A stretch of 64,000 bases of DNA from Diphasiastrum complanatum (taxonomy: Eukaryota > Streptophyta > Lycopodiopsida > Lycopodiales > Lycopodiaceae), in assembly GCA_029204225.1 (NCBI GenBank), contig CM055106.1, forward strand, positions 48,063,337 through 48,127,336. Direction: 5' to 3'. The notes under the pieces are model-generated. The model saw only the letters and a list, made by a program, of their open reading frames with translations, was not told the DNA's origin and made no database searches. The position numbers and the translations under genes are program-made. Positions 32,291 through 44,122 of the stretch are shown piece after piece (position 1 is the stretch's first letter; every line of letters begins with the position of its first letter).

Positions 32291-33439
32291 TTCCAAACTG
32301 CTTGAAACTCCACCTGTAGGCTATAAAGTGTATGTCGAAGTCAACTGTGATGTTAGAAATAAAAAATAATGACCTACAATTTTTGGCTTACCAGGCCACC
32401 CACCACTCTTTCGCCAAATTGAAAGCCAAACTGGCCTCGCTTTCCGAAATGCTTCTCATCACCAACTCCCAGCTACTTGCCCAGTGGAATGGTGAAATCA
32501 TTTCTGGCATGTTCCAAACACTTTCTTCGCGGCAATCACTCTATTTTGGCAAACCGTACTTGTAGGTACAGTTAGGGTGCCCTTCATTTGGAGGCTATAG
32601 CCTTTCGTTTGGCCAAAATAGGCTAAAGGAGGTGAAAATAAGGGCAATTTGGGTTTTTGAACTATTCCTTTAGTGTGAAGAAACTTCACCTTTCACAAAA
32701 CTTGGGACCCAACAATTTTTTCACTTTGAGAATTTTTAATATAAAGAAGGGTGCCTTTGCCCTTCAGATCTTCGGGACCCTTTCAAAGCCCATCTAAGGG
32801 TGATCCTCCATCCTGTGGCCCACGTTTCTCCCTGAGAACTCCATCTTGGTCATTGATTTTATTGGAGGCTTATCTGATGGTTGCTAACAGTCTCGAGTGT
32901 CGAAGGTAGCTCTTCCAGATGCCAAACACCTCCACGCACTAGGGCTTCTCTTCGATTCACCGCGCGCGAGCCTCCATGCGACCTATCCTCTCTCCACAGC
33001 TATGGAGTTGACAAAGGGTTTTGGAAAACAAACATCCAACTTTTCAAGCTTTCCTCCAGCTCTCAGCGGCAGTCAGCGGCTGTCTAGAGCTTGATCACTC
33101 CATTTATTTATTATCTTTCAAACATTCACAAAATCATCAAAGATCAATCTTAGATTGATGGTACAACTCGACCTTGAATTCCATTGTCACAATGTCTCCA
33201 AGATTGCTTATCTCAAAAAGTGTAGATCACAATGTATCTTCATCAAGGATAATATATTAGCTTGGATTTGAGGATTAGGGGTACATTGCATGATCTTTAG
33301 ATTTAAAACTAACATCTAAAAACATAATTATGAGATCTCACCTACTTGATGGTTGGACCAAGATGAGTTAGGTGGTTGGTCACCAATCTCACCAATAACT
33401 CAGCGTGTACAATGCCCTAACGCTCGTCGAGCTACGTAG
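32291..33439. other. Copia leader and unresolved sequence
   Basis: 32290-32476 is the leader shared with 1-187. Beyond it, to about 33.1 kb, should lie the 5' LTR of the same Copia element, but I could not find a clear LTR start, TATA box or primer site. 32880-33110 is somewhat GC-richer. No gene recognised. Confidence 0.4.
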
Positions 33440-33720
33440 TCCGCTAACTCGACTTGTCCAATGCTTCGGCCTTCAGCCTTAAGCTTTTTGGCTTTTTGGT
33501 TTTGAGTCCTCGTCGGCCACTTCGATGTCGATGATGTCGGCGACTTTGACTTCGGAAACTTCTGGCTTTGGTTGTAGGGGCAGACGTCGGGGCACTTGGA
33601 CTTTGACTTCAGCCACTTCGGGCACCTCGGCGTCTAGTTGCAATGGCACCTCGTCGAGCACTTCAGTGACTTTAACTTCGACTATTTCGGCCTCAGGCAC
33701 TTCGACTTCGGGGAATGCTA
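33440..33720. repeat. CTTCG-rich imperfect repeat
   Basis: About 280 bp built from degenerate units such as ACTTCGGCCACTTCG and GACTTCGGG. It is open on both strands: Thr/Ser-rich on plus, and a 90-codon Val/Glu-rich frame (VPEVAEVKVQV, VSEVKVAD) on minus. The plus reading leads directly into the Copia frame (NAKEWLQEF), so it may be the low-complexity linker before RT; the minus frame is probably a by-product. Confidence 0.55.
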
Positions 33721-35300
33721 AGGAATGGTTGCAAGAGTTCACCATTTCCAACTACCCAGAAGATCAACAAGACAAAGCAGACCACCTATCAGTTATATCG
33801 ACGAGTCTGCAGCTTATATTGTTCAAGAGTCGACAATTGTCGAAGAGGCACTCAATCAGCCCGATTCTGATCTTTGAAAAGAAGCTAAGGATAAAGAGTA
33901 TTTATCTCTTATCAAGAACTAGGCTTGGACAATTGTCGAATTACTTGTCAATAGAAATGTAGTTGATTGCAAACGGTTGTTTAAAATCAAGTACAAGGCA
34001 GATGGAAGTATCGATCGAAGAAAGGCTCGACTTGTCACTGGAGGTTTTTCTCAGGTACACAACATCAACTACATTAGGACTTCTAGTCCAGTTGTTAAAC
34101 ATTCTTCTATTCGACTTCTATTGTCATTTGCTGCTAATGTAGATCTGGAAATACATCAAATAGATGTACAAACAAATTATCTTAATGGAGTTATCGAAGA
34201 GGACATTTACATGGTGCAACCTTAAGGTTACAATATCGAAGGTAAACACAATCATGTGTGTAAACTCCATAAAGCACTTTATGGCTTGAAGCAATCTACT
34301 CGAGCATGGTTTCAAAGGATCAATACTTTCCTTATCGATCATGGCTAAAAATCAAGCACTTTAGATTCGAATGTCTACTTCAAGTCAATGCACCATTCTT
34401 TTATTATCATCACTTTGTATGTGGATGACACATTGTTTTTCAGCAACAATATCGATCTGATAAAAGAAGCTAAGACAATGCTATCTCCTGAATTTGACAT
34501 GACCGATCTAGGTGAAGCTCATTACTGTCTAGGTATTCAAATCCAAAGAGACAGAAATCAGAAGTTGATCTACATTACTCAACAAAGATATGTGCACAAT
34601 GTCTTAATCAGATATAATCTGCTGAATTGCAAATTGGCTCTCTCACCAATGGATCCAGGACTCAAGATGTTGAAGGACCAGTGTCCCCGAACAATCGAAG
34701 AGAAGGAGCGGATGTATGAGTATCCTTATCATTAGATAATAAGATCTCTTATGTACGTGATGGTCTGTATCAGACTAGACATAGCTTTTGCAATCAATTC
34801 CTTAAGTCAATTTATGACCAATCCTGGTATTACGCATTGGAAGGCTCTTATCAGAGTTTTGAGATATCTTTGAGCTACTATGGACTTTTGCATCTATAAT
34901 GGAGGAGTCGACAATGACAAACTCAATATTCTCAGTGGTTATTCAGATGCAAGTTGGGCAAGAGATGTAGACACTCGTAAATCCACTTCTGAATTTACAT
35001 TCTTCCTCAACAATGGTCCTATTCATGGAACAGTCGCAAACAAACTTTGATAGCTCTATCTTCTACTGAATCAGAGTATATCGCAGCCTCTCAAGCTATA
35101 AAGGAAGAAGTATGGTTGAGAAACTTACTTTCATATATCAGTCTGAATCAATATGCTCTGACAATTCTATTTTGTGATAATCAAAGTGCTATTGCTTTAT
35201 CAGCCAACTCTAGATTTCATTCTAGGAGTAAGCACATTGAAATTAAGTATCACTATGTCAGAAGCAAAGTTCTCGACAAAGAGGTTGACTTGTAGTACTG
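33721..35300 (+). pseudogene. Copia reverse transcriptase and RNase H
   Basis: Typical Copia RT with scattered stops. In one frame from about 33823: VEEALNQPDSD, a TGA at a Trp position, KEAKDKEYLSLIKN, TAG, AWTIVELLVN, CKRLFKIKYKADG, YIRTSSPVVKHSSIRLLLSF, EIHQIDVQTNYLNG (normally DVKTAFLNG), KLHKALYGLKQS, IITLYVDDTLFFSN with the YVDD catalytic pair, TDLGEAHYCLGIQI. Then RNase H: ILSGYSDASWARDVDTRKS, ALSSTESEYIAASQAIKE, LFCDNQSAIALSAN and HSRSKHIEIKYHYVR. The coding end is near 35295, followed by a polypurine tract and LTR. Gag, protease and integrase of this element are not seen upstream. Confidence 0.93.
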
Positions 35301-35412
35301 TTGAACGCAAGACATGACAATAGATATTTTTACTCAAGCATTAAGCTTGGATGCACACACAAAATTTTATGCAGAACTAAGTTTGAAGGTCAAAGCATTC
35401 ATGGATTCAGAT

Positions 35413-35422
35413 TAAGGGGGGG
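35413..35422 (+). promoter_or_regulatory. Polypurine tract
   Basis: A run AAGGGGGGG immediately before TGTTAGATTATTC, the start of the 3' LTR. Confidence 0.85.
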
Positions 35423-36283
35423 TGTTAGATTATTCTTTATTCTACTATTTCCCAAACAATCGATCTTTAATCTTCATCCAATTCTGCAGTTCTCTTCGTC
35501 TTTTTAAACAGCCTGTAGAAATACTCAAGAATCGCTAACAGGTGGCTCCGACATATCGGACATAGTCTGAACTATCAAATGAGAGATAGTTATTGTTCCA
35601 CTTGAATTAAAGCTACCCTTGCCCTAATTGATTAGCAAGTAAATTTTCGGGAAGTCCAAATTGGATGGATGCCAGCTCATTATGGCCAACTGGCTATTGC
35701 GATCTGTGACCTAATAGCTATCCTACTGGACGTGCATCATTTGCTTAGTATAAATAGTTGATCATTAAGCTCTTCATTAGCATTAGCTCAGCTCAGTTTT
35801 CATACAGATTTTATTAGAGTATTGCTACTTGTGCTTATCGCTTATCAGCGGGAGTACTTTCAGACAGAGATTATTAGTTACCCAGAGATAGCTTAGAGTA
35901 CACGGTTTGTATCTGCAATTGTCTTGTGCTCATCATCATCTATTTTTGTACATGCTACATGCTGAATCAATCTACTCCTTTATTGCATTTAGTATTATGT
36001 CAGAATGTATGCATCTCTGTGATTGTTTTGTAACTGATAATCTCTTATAGTCTTGTTTGATAATTCAATATTTCATTGTTTGACTACGTAATCACTGTTA
36101 TGCTAGCGATTTCAAAGTTGGTCACTATAAGATCAAACGTGACTTATGTCATTATGTTTTGTTCAATATTGATAGGCATAGTCATGCATAAGGAAAGAAG
36201 GCTTCATTCCGCTGTGCGCGCGATAAGTCACCATAGTCTTCGACTTGTTGTTATTGCATTACCTCTTTCCAACAAATCTAACT
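35423..36283 (+). repeat. 3' LTR of the Copia element
   Basis: Starts TGTTAGAT right after the purine tract. ATCTAACT at 36276-36283 is the inverted complement of the start apart from the last base, which I take as the end. It contains a TATA box (AGTATAAATAG, about 35747-35757). Its last 200 bp resemble the Copia LTR piece at 20370-20470. Confidence 0.75.
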
Positions 36284-36932
36284 AGCTTTGCATCTTGGCA
36301 AGAGTTCATGTACGCAAAGAGAGATCAATCATCAAAATCAAGTGCATATCAAGTACACATGTGAAAAAATCAAGTGCCATCATTAGCCACAACCAAAACG
36401 AGATATTAACTATTTTTATCTAGATTGAAAGAAACTTAAATTTGAGATATTATGTTCTTTGAAATTCATTGTTGTTGACAAGATATAGCTTTTATATAAG
36501 GTTACCTTCATGATAAATAATCACTTATCTACTATTAGTAATGTATGAGTTTGGAGTGCTAAATGTATATGCATGTCACTATACTCTAGTAGTAAGCATG
36601 CAACTTTTCTTGTGAAAATTATAATACTTGAGATGTTAATAACATACCATGCACAATAACACCTAGTTTTATAAAAGATTTATTGAAAAGGAAAATCTTT
36701 ATAGATTTGCACAAATGTTTTAACAAAAAAAATATTGCTTTAAGTTTTTTTAGATAAAAATGCATGTACTACTTTGATTTTTCAATGAACAAAAAGCATG
36801 CACTTTAAGTTTTGTTATAACACACAAACCATTACTCACTTTTAATATAGGAAATAGTTTTATTATCAAATCCTTTGAAAAAACATGTTGACTGCTATTG
36901 CAAGATAATGTTGATCCCATTCTATAACAAGA

Positions 36933-37010
<78 letters not shown>

Positions 37011-38456
37011 GTTCACCCAAAACAAGAAAGGATTAAAAAATGCATAATTGTTGACACATTTTGTACCTTCTATTTCTATATATGTTTTGCAAATCATAGC
37101 CTACTAATTCTTCCAAACTTACTAGTTGTTCATATACTTTTTGTACCGTTACTTTCCATCATTGTATCATATCATTGTATGCATTTGTAATTAGCATCAA
37201 GGATGTCATGAGTCAATAAGAAAGAAAATGCATCTAATACATAAAAATCTCAGCTAAATATTCCTCTTTGTTGAAAGGCAAATAGGCTTTTATATCATTG
37301 CCTCTCTAATTCAACATAGCATTGCATACCTTATTAATTTGACAACACATTATATATGTGTATGTCTAGTAACAAGTCCTTAAATATTGGCGATAGTGCA
37401 AAAATGCAATGAAACCAAATTAGCATTTATGATGCTTACGTTATCCAATTATGATTGATTCCAATATTGAAATACTCATGATAGGTGCTAGTACTTGCTT
37501 AGTGAAATTCTATTTTGTGAAGGTTGATCAATATTCAACAAGGGATCATAATACAATCACAATGATCTAATAATAAAAAAATAGGTGAATTTTCTCAATG
37601 TTTGCAATTTTGGTAGGACCTTATTAGGTGTAGCCAATAAATTTTTTTATTCATTTTTTTGTTGTGAGTTTATCTATATTTATTCTTAGCTAAGCCATGA
37701 CCAACCAATAAGCAAAATGTAAGTGACTCATTTCTTTTAATATTTTCAAAAGTAGTTGGAAAATGTTAGGGATAAGCCCATTTAAACATCATCATGGCTT
37801 TTATCTATATATGCCCGTACTTATCACCCATTAGATTATATTTGTGCAATAAAAGAAATCCAAATCACAATTTTGATTTACTCAATATTATAAAATTTAG
37901 TGAACATGACATCTCAATCTAAATATGAGATTCTAGCATAAATAAAATGAAAAAAACGTTCTTGATGTATGCTTTTGATACCTTCTAATTATCAAAGAGT
38001 ATAATTTAATCTATATGACTCATAAGTAGCACCTTACAAATGATTTCTTTCTCTTGCCTTGGTTTGATGCTAGAAATACTCACATGCATGAAAAAATAGA
38101 GTACGTCATGTGCAAACATAGACCAAGTTTTGAGAGTGGACTGTAGCTATCACAAGAAACACTCTTATCCAACTCAGCTATAGTGGGGAGACGCCTTAAA
38201 AAAAAATTTATTTCTTGTCTAATTGAGACTATTTTCAAAACTATACAATGTTTGAGCAAAAAGAGACATACAAGCTTTTGTAGCAATTACCTAGAGTTGA
38301 TGTTTACAATCTACATACATTTATTCAGATTTGGAAGATGTGGGCCAATTTACATAACAACTATCCGTAATCATTTTTCTCAAACAAAAATCATCTTAGA
38401 TCTTGCTTTCCAATGCAACAATGAAAGCTAGTCTAGATCTATGCCTATCTTTGTGT
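36284..38456. other. No gene seen; (CT)n tract inside
   Basis: AT-rich sequence without recognised coding motifs. It contains a (CT)36 microsatellite at 36936-37007, which on the minus strand gives a spurious Arg-Glu repeat frame. Confidence 0.55.
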
Positions 38457-38838
38457 TGTGAAAATTCACAAATTCTAGCTTGATTTTTGTATAATTTTTG
38501 TACATTTTGTAAATTCACATGTGTGAGAGCATGTTCCCACGTGTGTAGACTAGGCGAGATAGGTTGTATCCCAATCATAGGGGTTAGTTAGCCAATTTGG
38601 TCATGATTCCTAAAATCAAGGGCGAAACTCCACAAATCAAGGATGCTGGTGAGTGACCTAACTACCAAAGTTGGTAAACCTAATGGTTAGGTAAGATTGA
38701 CATGTTTAGGTCAACCATATGCTGATTTGACACTTGAAAACATGTTGGACCTGCTCAACTAGCCATGGAAAGGATCTCCTTTGTACTATCATTCATTCAT
38801 TCCATTAATGAGAGATTAGATTTTGGAGTTTGTTGACA
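38457..38838 (+). repeat. LTR-like segment, Copia family of 2830-3220
   Basis: Starts TGTGAAAATTCAC and ends near GTTGACA. It parallels the minus-strand LTR at 2830-3220: CCAATCATAGGGGTTAG, GTTAGGT(C/A)A..TTGAC, CATTCATTC. No primer site or matching target duplication was found, so it is either a solo or truncated LTR. Confidence 0.5.
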
Positions 38839-39539
38839 ATCTCGAGTTTTTACTCTATTTGTGTGATGGTTTTCGTGATGAATGCAATCTAAACTTGATT
38901 AGGATCATTCTTTTCCCACAAGCGAAACTAGAGCTCAAAGCCAAGTACAAGAGAATATTTCATGATCAAAACACAATCCAAATTTAGCAAATTTGTTGCT
39001 AGAAAACTAGTTTTGTGAGTCGTCTTGTCTCCTTCTTTATGAAGCCTGAGGTACTCTTTGTGAAAAAATCAGACTGTCATCTTCAATCTATAATGCTGTT
39101 CAATGTTATGATCCCAAGCAAGGAGCTTGGCTTCCTCAATATTCAACCCAGCAAAAAACAATCGCACTAACTTGCCTAAAAGACTGTACATGGAAATACT
39201 CTATGGAGAGTTTCTTTCTGGCTTGCAAGATGTGAATTCCACCTAAAACAAAAAATTACAAGAATATATACATTGAATTGGATATCAAAATCTGCTAATG
39301 TTGGATAGTCAACAAAAACTATAAAAGGAGTAACAATGGCTTGTGTGTGGTCTTTAAATTTTATCTTAAGGTTATGTAGATGGGATGGATTTGGCTCTTT
39401 GACTTTCATAGGCCTGTCACCAATGGTTGGGTCAATAGGGGGTCTATCACATTGTTCAATATCAAGAATGAATGTAGTTTCTTGAATGTTTTTTGTTTCA
39501 TGAATAGTTGCCCTCAGTTTTGCAACATCCCTACACCTC

Positions 39540-40230
39540 CACGCCTAGAATGCAGAATGCCACGCATCGATGCACCAAAGTACGATGGAGAATCTGACCT
39601 AGTTAGATTTTTTCCAAAACTTTGATAATTTCTGACGATTCTATGGAGACACCTCTGAAATTGAAAAGCTCAAATCATTCCCTATGGTGCTCTATGGAAC
39701 TGCCAAAGAGTGGTATCTCAACCTTGAAGCTCCTAATCTCATTTCTTGGACTACCCTCAAAGACGTTCTCATCAAGCGTTTCAAACCTTCTAAACTAACT
39801 CAGACCCCATTCATCCAAATCACACATTAAGATGTGTCACAAAGACTCTGTAAAAAGCTACATTGGGCATTTTAAACGCCTCGAGGTAGAATGTATTGAC
39901 GAAAATATCACCGAACGAATGGCCATCAAACTATTCTTGGATGGACCTCCTAAAAATATCCACCGAGAACTAAAAGTAGTTGACCTGGAGAACTGGGGGT
40001 TGTTATCCTAACAACCCAACATTCCCTCGAGTGTACGTTCTACACCCATTATAGATCCTCAACCTTTCGAAAACATTAGGCTGCGTCACAAGTATCGTCA
40101 ACAAATTCAAAATGCAGACCAATACTCTCCCACTTCCCATCACGCACCTCATGCCTTTTGAGACTAAAACCCTAGAAGGCACCGAAGTCTGGGGAGATCT
40201 GTTATAAGCTAACATGACTCTCCCTTTCCA
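39540..40230 (+). pseudogene. Gypsy gag
   Basis: Gag core with frameshifts: MPRIDAPKYDGESDLVRFF, then in other frames FCRFYGDTSEIEKLKSF, VLYGTAKEWYLNL, TTLKDVLIKRFKPSKL, SYIGHFKRLEVECIDENI and KNIHRELKVVDLENW. The order and spacing match the gag at 21991-22890 (WYYNQ, LIKWFKPRKF, MVRDYIERVKCLRSE). No zinc knuckle and no protease can be seen between this and RT, so that part is deleted or unreadable. Confidence 0.82.
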
Positions 40231-40254
40231 CATTCTATGAAGACATGTGGGTAA

Positions 40255-42412
40255 GTGGGCAATACCATGAAGGAGAAGATGAAGAAACTACTTCTCATCC
40301 AACTGCCTAAAAATCTTACCACTGTTCGGAAAGTTCTTGAAATCGCCATAGCTCATACGCCAATCCCAAAACCTCCCAAATCACCATCCAGACAGTTAAA
40401 AGACAAGGCCCTCCTCGACTCACCCACACATGATGTGCCTGAATATTTTAAAAATTATACAATCGAGGATGTGACTATCCAATTATCACAAGCTCAACGC
40501 GAGCCGAATGGCAATTCACCTTACGAAGGTCCTGCATGAACAATCACTCTATCCTTGAGTGAGCCCAATCTGAATAACGAATGCAATGTTCACATCGGGA
40601 CTCTCCTCAATCATGAGCAACACAGAAGGCTTGAAATACTTCTGGACAAATATCAACATGTCTTTGCTTGGTCCTATAAAGACATGAAGAGAGCTTCACC
40701 CCAAGTAGTTGTGCATCATGTTCCCCTTAAACCGGGTGCGAGGCCAACTGCTAGCTATCCCTACAGATGCCATCCCATCTACAAGGCCAAAATCAAAGAA
40801 GAATTACAATGCTTGTTAGATGCAGGATTCATCTACGAAATCGAACATACTGACTGGGTTTTCCCAATCTTCATCATTCCTAAGAAAAATGGAAAACTCT
40901 GTATTTGTGTCAACTTTAAGAAACTTAATGTCGTCACAGAACATGATCATTTTCCATTACCTTTCAGCGAATCCATCTTAGAAAATCTAGCAGGAGATGA
41001 GGCCTACTCATTCTTAGATGGCTTTAGCGACTGCAATATGATTCAAATTGTTGAAGAAGTTGAACATAAATCGCTTTTGCCACAGAATGGGAAACCTTCT
41101 GTTGGAAAGTCATGCCCTTCGGTCTCTATAATGCTCCTAGCACTTTTTAGCATGTTATGCAAGCTGCCTTTTCTCAGCAGATGGGAGATACCCTAGAAGT
41201 TTACTTGGACAATTTAGGAGCACATTCAAAAGAAACACATCATCTTTATGTGCTGGAAAAAAAATTTATCCAATGTCAACGCTTCGGAATCTCCTTGAAC
41301 CTGAAAAATGCCAAATCTGGGTAACACATGGCATCGTCTTAGGCCATAACATTTCAAAAAAGGGCATCGCAACTGACTCTGACAAGGTCTTGATTATTCA
41401 AAATATGCTCGAACCACGTACTATCTGTGAAGTCTTCATTCCTAGGCCATGCCAATTATTATCGCTGCTTCATTCTCGATTTCGCTAATAAAGCATGATT
41501 AATTTATAAGGTGGTCATTGTTCCCAAATGGACTGATGAACAACGAGTTGTGTTCATTCAGTTGAAAGAAGGCCTCACCAATGCACCTATTCTTCGGATC
41601 TTGATTACTCCAAGGAATTTCATGTGCATACCGATGCATCCAAGTATGCCATTGGGGCAGTGCTCACCCAACCGAAAGAACTCAAAAAGGATTATCCAAT
41701 CCGATTTCTTAGTAGACAATTGATCCCCGCTGAAGTCAACTACACCACTACCGAGCGTGAAGCTTTGGCGATGTTGTATGTGGTTCAGAAGTTTCGCCAT
41801 TATCTTCTGGGAAAAGTTTTTGCGTTCTTCATTGATCATCAAGCACTTCTCTACCTAATCAATAAAACTTGCACAACCGGTCGCATTACTCGATGGATCT
41901 TGTTGTTACAACGGACAAATTTTTTTAGAAAAAAAATCGACTTTATGCCTTTACACCCTATCACGACTGATCAAGCTTTTCAGAAATGGGAGATTGATTA
42001 TGTTGGACCAATTAGTCCCGCTGCTTGAAACACTCAATCTAGATATATAGTGGTGGCTACGGACTACTGTACCAAATGGGCCGAAGCTAGAGTTGTTCGA
42101 AATGTTGACGCTCGTTCTACTGCAAAATTTCTCTATGAACAGGTTATCGTTCATTTCAGATGTCCTCTAGAACTTATAAGCGATAGGGGTACACATTTTC
42201 TTAACTCTGTCATAGCAGATTTATTATCAAAAAAAAATTGTATTACATCGCAAGAGGTCCCCATATTATCCACGATGCAATGGCCAGGCAGAATCCACAA
42301 ATAAAATCTTATGTGGTGTTCTCACCAAAACCGTCAAGTCCAGCCGATCCGATTGGGAATTGAAACTTCATGTTGCTCTATGGGCCTATCGCACTACCCC
42401 GAAAAGAGCCAC
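40255..42412 (+). pseudogene. Gypsy RT, RNase H and integrase
   Basis: RT (40555-41196): LLDKYQHVFAWSYKDMK, PTASYPYRCHPIYKAKIKEE, FIIPKKNGKLCICVNFKKLN, SFLDGFSDCN; a frame change follows, then VYLDNLGAHS where YxDD has become YLDN. RNase H (41624-41930): MHTDASKYAIGAVLTQPKE, NYTTTEREALAMLYVVQKF, FIDHQALLYLINK. Integrase core follows without its zinc-binding domain: QKWEIDYVGPISPAA (first Asp), TDYCTKWAEARVV, LISDRGTHFLN (second Asp), NGQAESTNKIL (Glu) and LWAYRTTPKRATGG at 42412, where it stops abruptly at Copia LTR sequence. The missing DD residue in RT and several frame changes make it inactive. Confidence 0.9.
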
Positions 42413-42413
42413 A

Positions 42414-42584
42414 GGTGGCCCATCCCAATGTGAAATGGGCTGAGGTCTTTTACGAAGAGGTGTAACCTCTATGTCTCTCTCACGTATTGTATTCCTCTCA
42501 TATTGTAGTGTGCAAGTTTATGGAATAAAGCAATGGTGTTCTCTTTCTCTTTTTTTGCTATGTGCATGCTCTGATTTCACACAC
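42414..42584 (+). repeat. Truncated 5' LTR, Copia
   Basis: Nearly identical to 46283-46468: CCCAATGTGAAATGGGCTGA, ATTGTAGTGTGCAAG, GGAATAAAGCAATGG, GCATGCTCTGATT. It begins mid-LTR next to Gypsy integrase and ends before the primer site. Confidence 0.9.
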
Positions 42585-42585
42585 A

Positions 42586-42598
42586 TGGTATCAGAGCC
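42586..42598 (+). promoter_or_regulatory. Primer binding site, tRNA-Met type
   Basis: TGGTATCAGAGCC, a perfect match to the initiator tRNA-Met site, right after the truncated LTR. Confidence 0.92.
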
Positions 42599-42599
42599 A

Positions 42600-44119
42600 T
42601 CTATGGCTAACACCTGAATGATCCTGGCATGCAATTGATTCTTAGGAGATTTTGATAGCATATTGTTTGTTGAGAAATTTTTAGAATGTAAGAGTTCTCA
42701 ATTTTGTTAATAAATAGAGATGAATTCTCTGATTTTATGTTCTTGTTTATGTTTCTAGAAATACATTGTTTTTGCTTTTGAGCAGAATGAATAAAGAGAG
42801 GTAAATCAGTGATTGCTTGTTATTCTAGTGTGAAGAGAGCACGAAAATTCAGCAAGAAAGGAAGGCAAGGGGAGTGGGGGTTTCTGCGCAGAACCACATG
42901 CTCAACATGAAACTGCAGAGGGCAATGGCGGATTTCTAATAGGAAATTGCTTGTTCTGTCAGCAATTCAATGGGCGGATCTGCAAAGAGTCCTACAGTGC
43001 ATTCTGGCCCTGGATCGTGTGTTTCAAGTAGGTCACTATTGCAGCCAGGGGGGCAGGACAATCTAGAGCGCGTTGTTTTTTCAACGTGAAGAAGGAAGTT
43101 GATCAGCCGTTGTAGCCGTACTGAATAGCATAGTGAAAAGTCGATAGAAAGCAGGTGAAATTGCATTGTAAGTCGTGATGATGGCATTCAGTCGTGGACA
43201 GTCGTGAGTGAATGAAGATTCACATTGTGCATTGGCAGCCACACCATAGCCATTCAAACTGCAGTCTACACAACACGGATCCATCTTTTTCCTGCTCCAA
43301 CACCGATCCTACTGCTCCATTCGGTGCTTGAAACCATCATCAATGGCTTTCCTCAGTTATGGTATCATCACCTGAACTGCAAACAATGAAAGGTGCAGCA
43401 GTAGTCGCGATCCAGAACAGCCCATCGTGAAGGAGATCCAGTCGCGAGCCTCAGTTCTGGCCGCTGGCTTTTGGCTGCATGAGAGATACAACCGTGGAAA
43501 ATTTGGTGCCCAGAACAGATTTGAAAATGGTAATTGTTTTTTGGTTACTTGAAGTTTTTAATGGCATTTTGAACAAAATTTGAAGTTGGGTCCCTAAGGG
43601 TTGTCTTCCAAGCTTAGAGACAGACCCACTGTGTCAAAATTTGAGGAAAAAAGAAAAACAGAGGTTTAATTTTGCATAGAAAATTCGTTCCTGTAGGAAC
43701 AAAAGCTATACATGACTATTCTACAATGTCTAAGCTTTGTTTTGAACCAAAAATCTAATGATTCGGACATCAGCAGAAAAACTTATTAAGTTTTTAGTGC
43801 AGAGATCCCATTTTTCATTAGGGACATCATAGACTTTACAGAAAAATGTCAATGTAAAACTTGTTAAAAGCTGATCAAAAGCTAGTAATTGATTGTCATG
43901 CTAAGTACAGAATATATATAGATTGAAGTAAATGTTTTCAAGGAATTAAGAGGTCAAATTGGTTTTACGAACTAACCAAGTGATAAGCCTAGTCGAGGTG
44001 ACGTCTTATGCCCTCTCCCTCGGTTACGTGCACTTATCATTAGTTAGCTAGGTAAAACACTTGCAGAAAATTCCTGAAACTAAATTGATCATTCATTTAC
44101 GTCATTGAAGTTGGCTATA
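42600..44119 (+). other. Copia leader, no gene
   Basis: About 1.5 kb between primer site and gag. It has only short open frames on both strands and no recognised motif. Such long leaders occur in some Copia elements; an embedded regulatory or packaging role cannot be judged. Confidence 0.5.
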
Positions 44120-44122
44120 ATG

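Noticed and set aside
33479-33751. 90-codon minus-strand Val/Glu-rich frame as a gene
   Set aside because: Low-complexity by-product of the CTTCG repeat, without start context or neighbours.
36750-37097. 115-codon minus-strand frame with an Arg-Glu repeat
   Set aside because: It is a translation of the (CT)n microsatellite.
15684-42598. tRNA-like matches at 15684, 20145, 21788 and 42586 as tRNA genes
   Set aside because: Only 13-18 bases match a tRNA 3' end and each lies next to an LTR, so they are primer binding sites.
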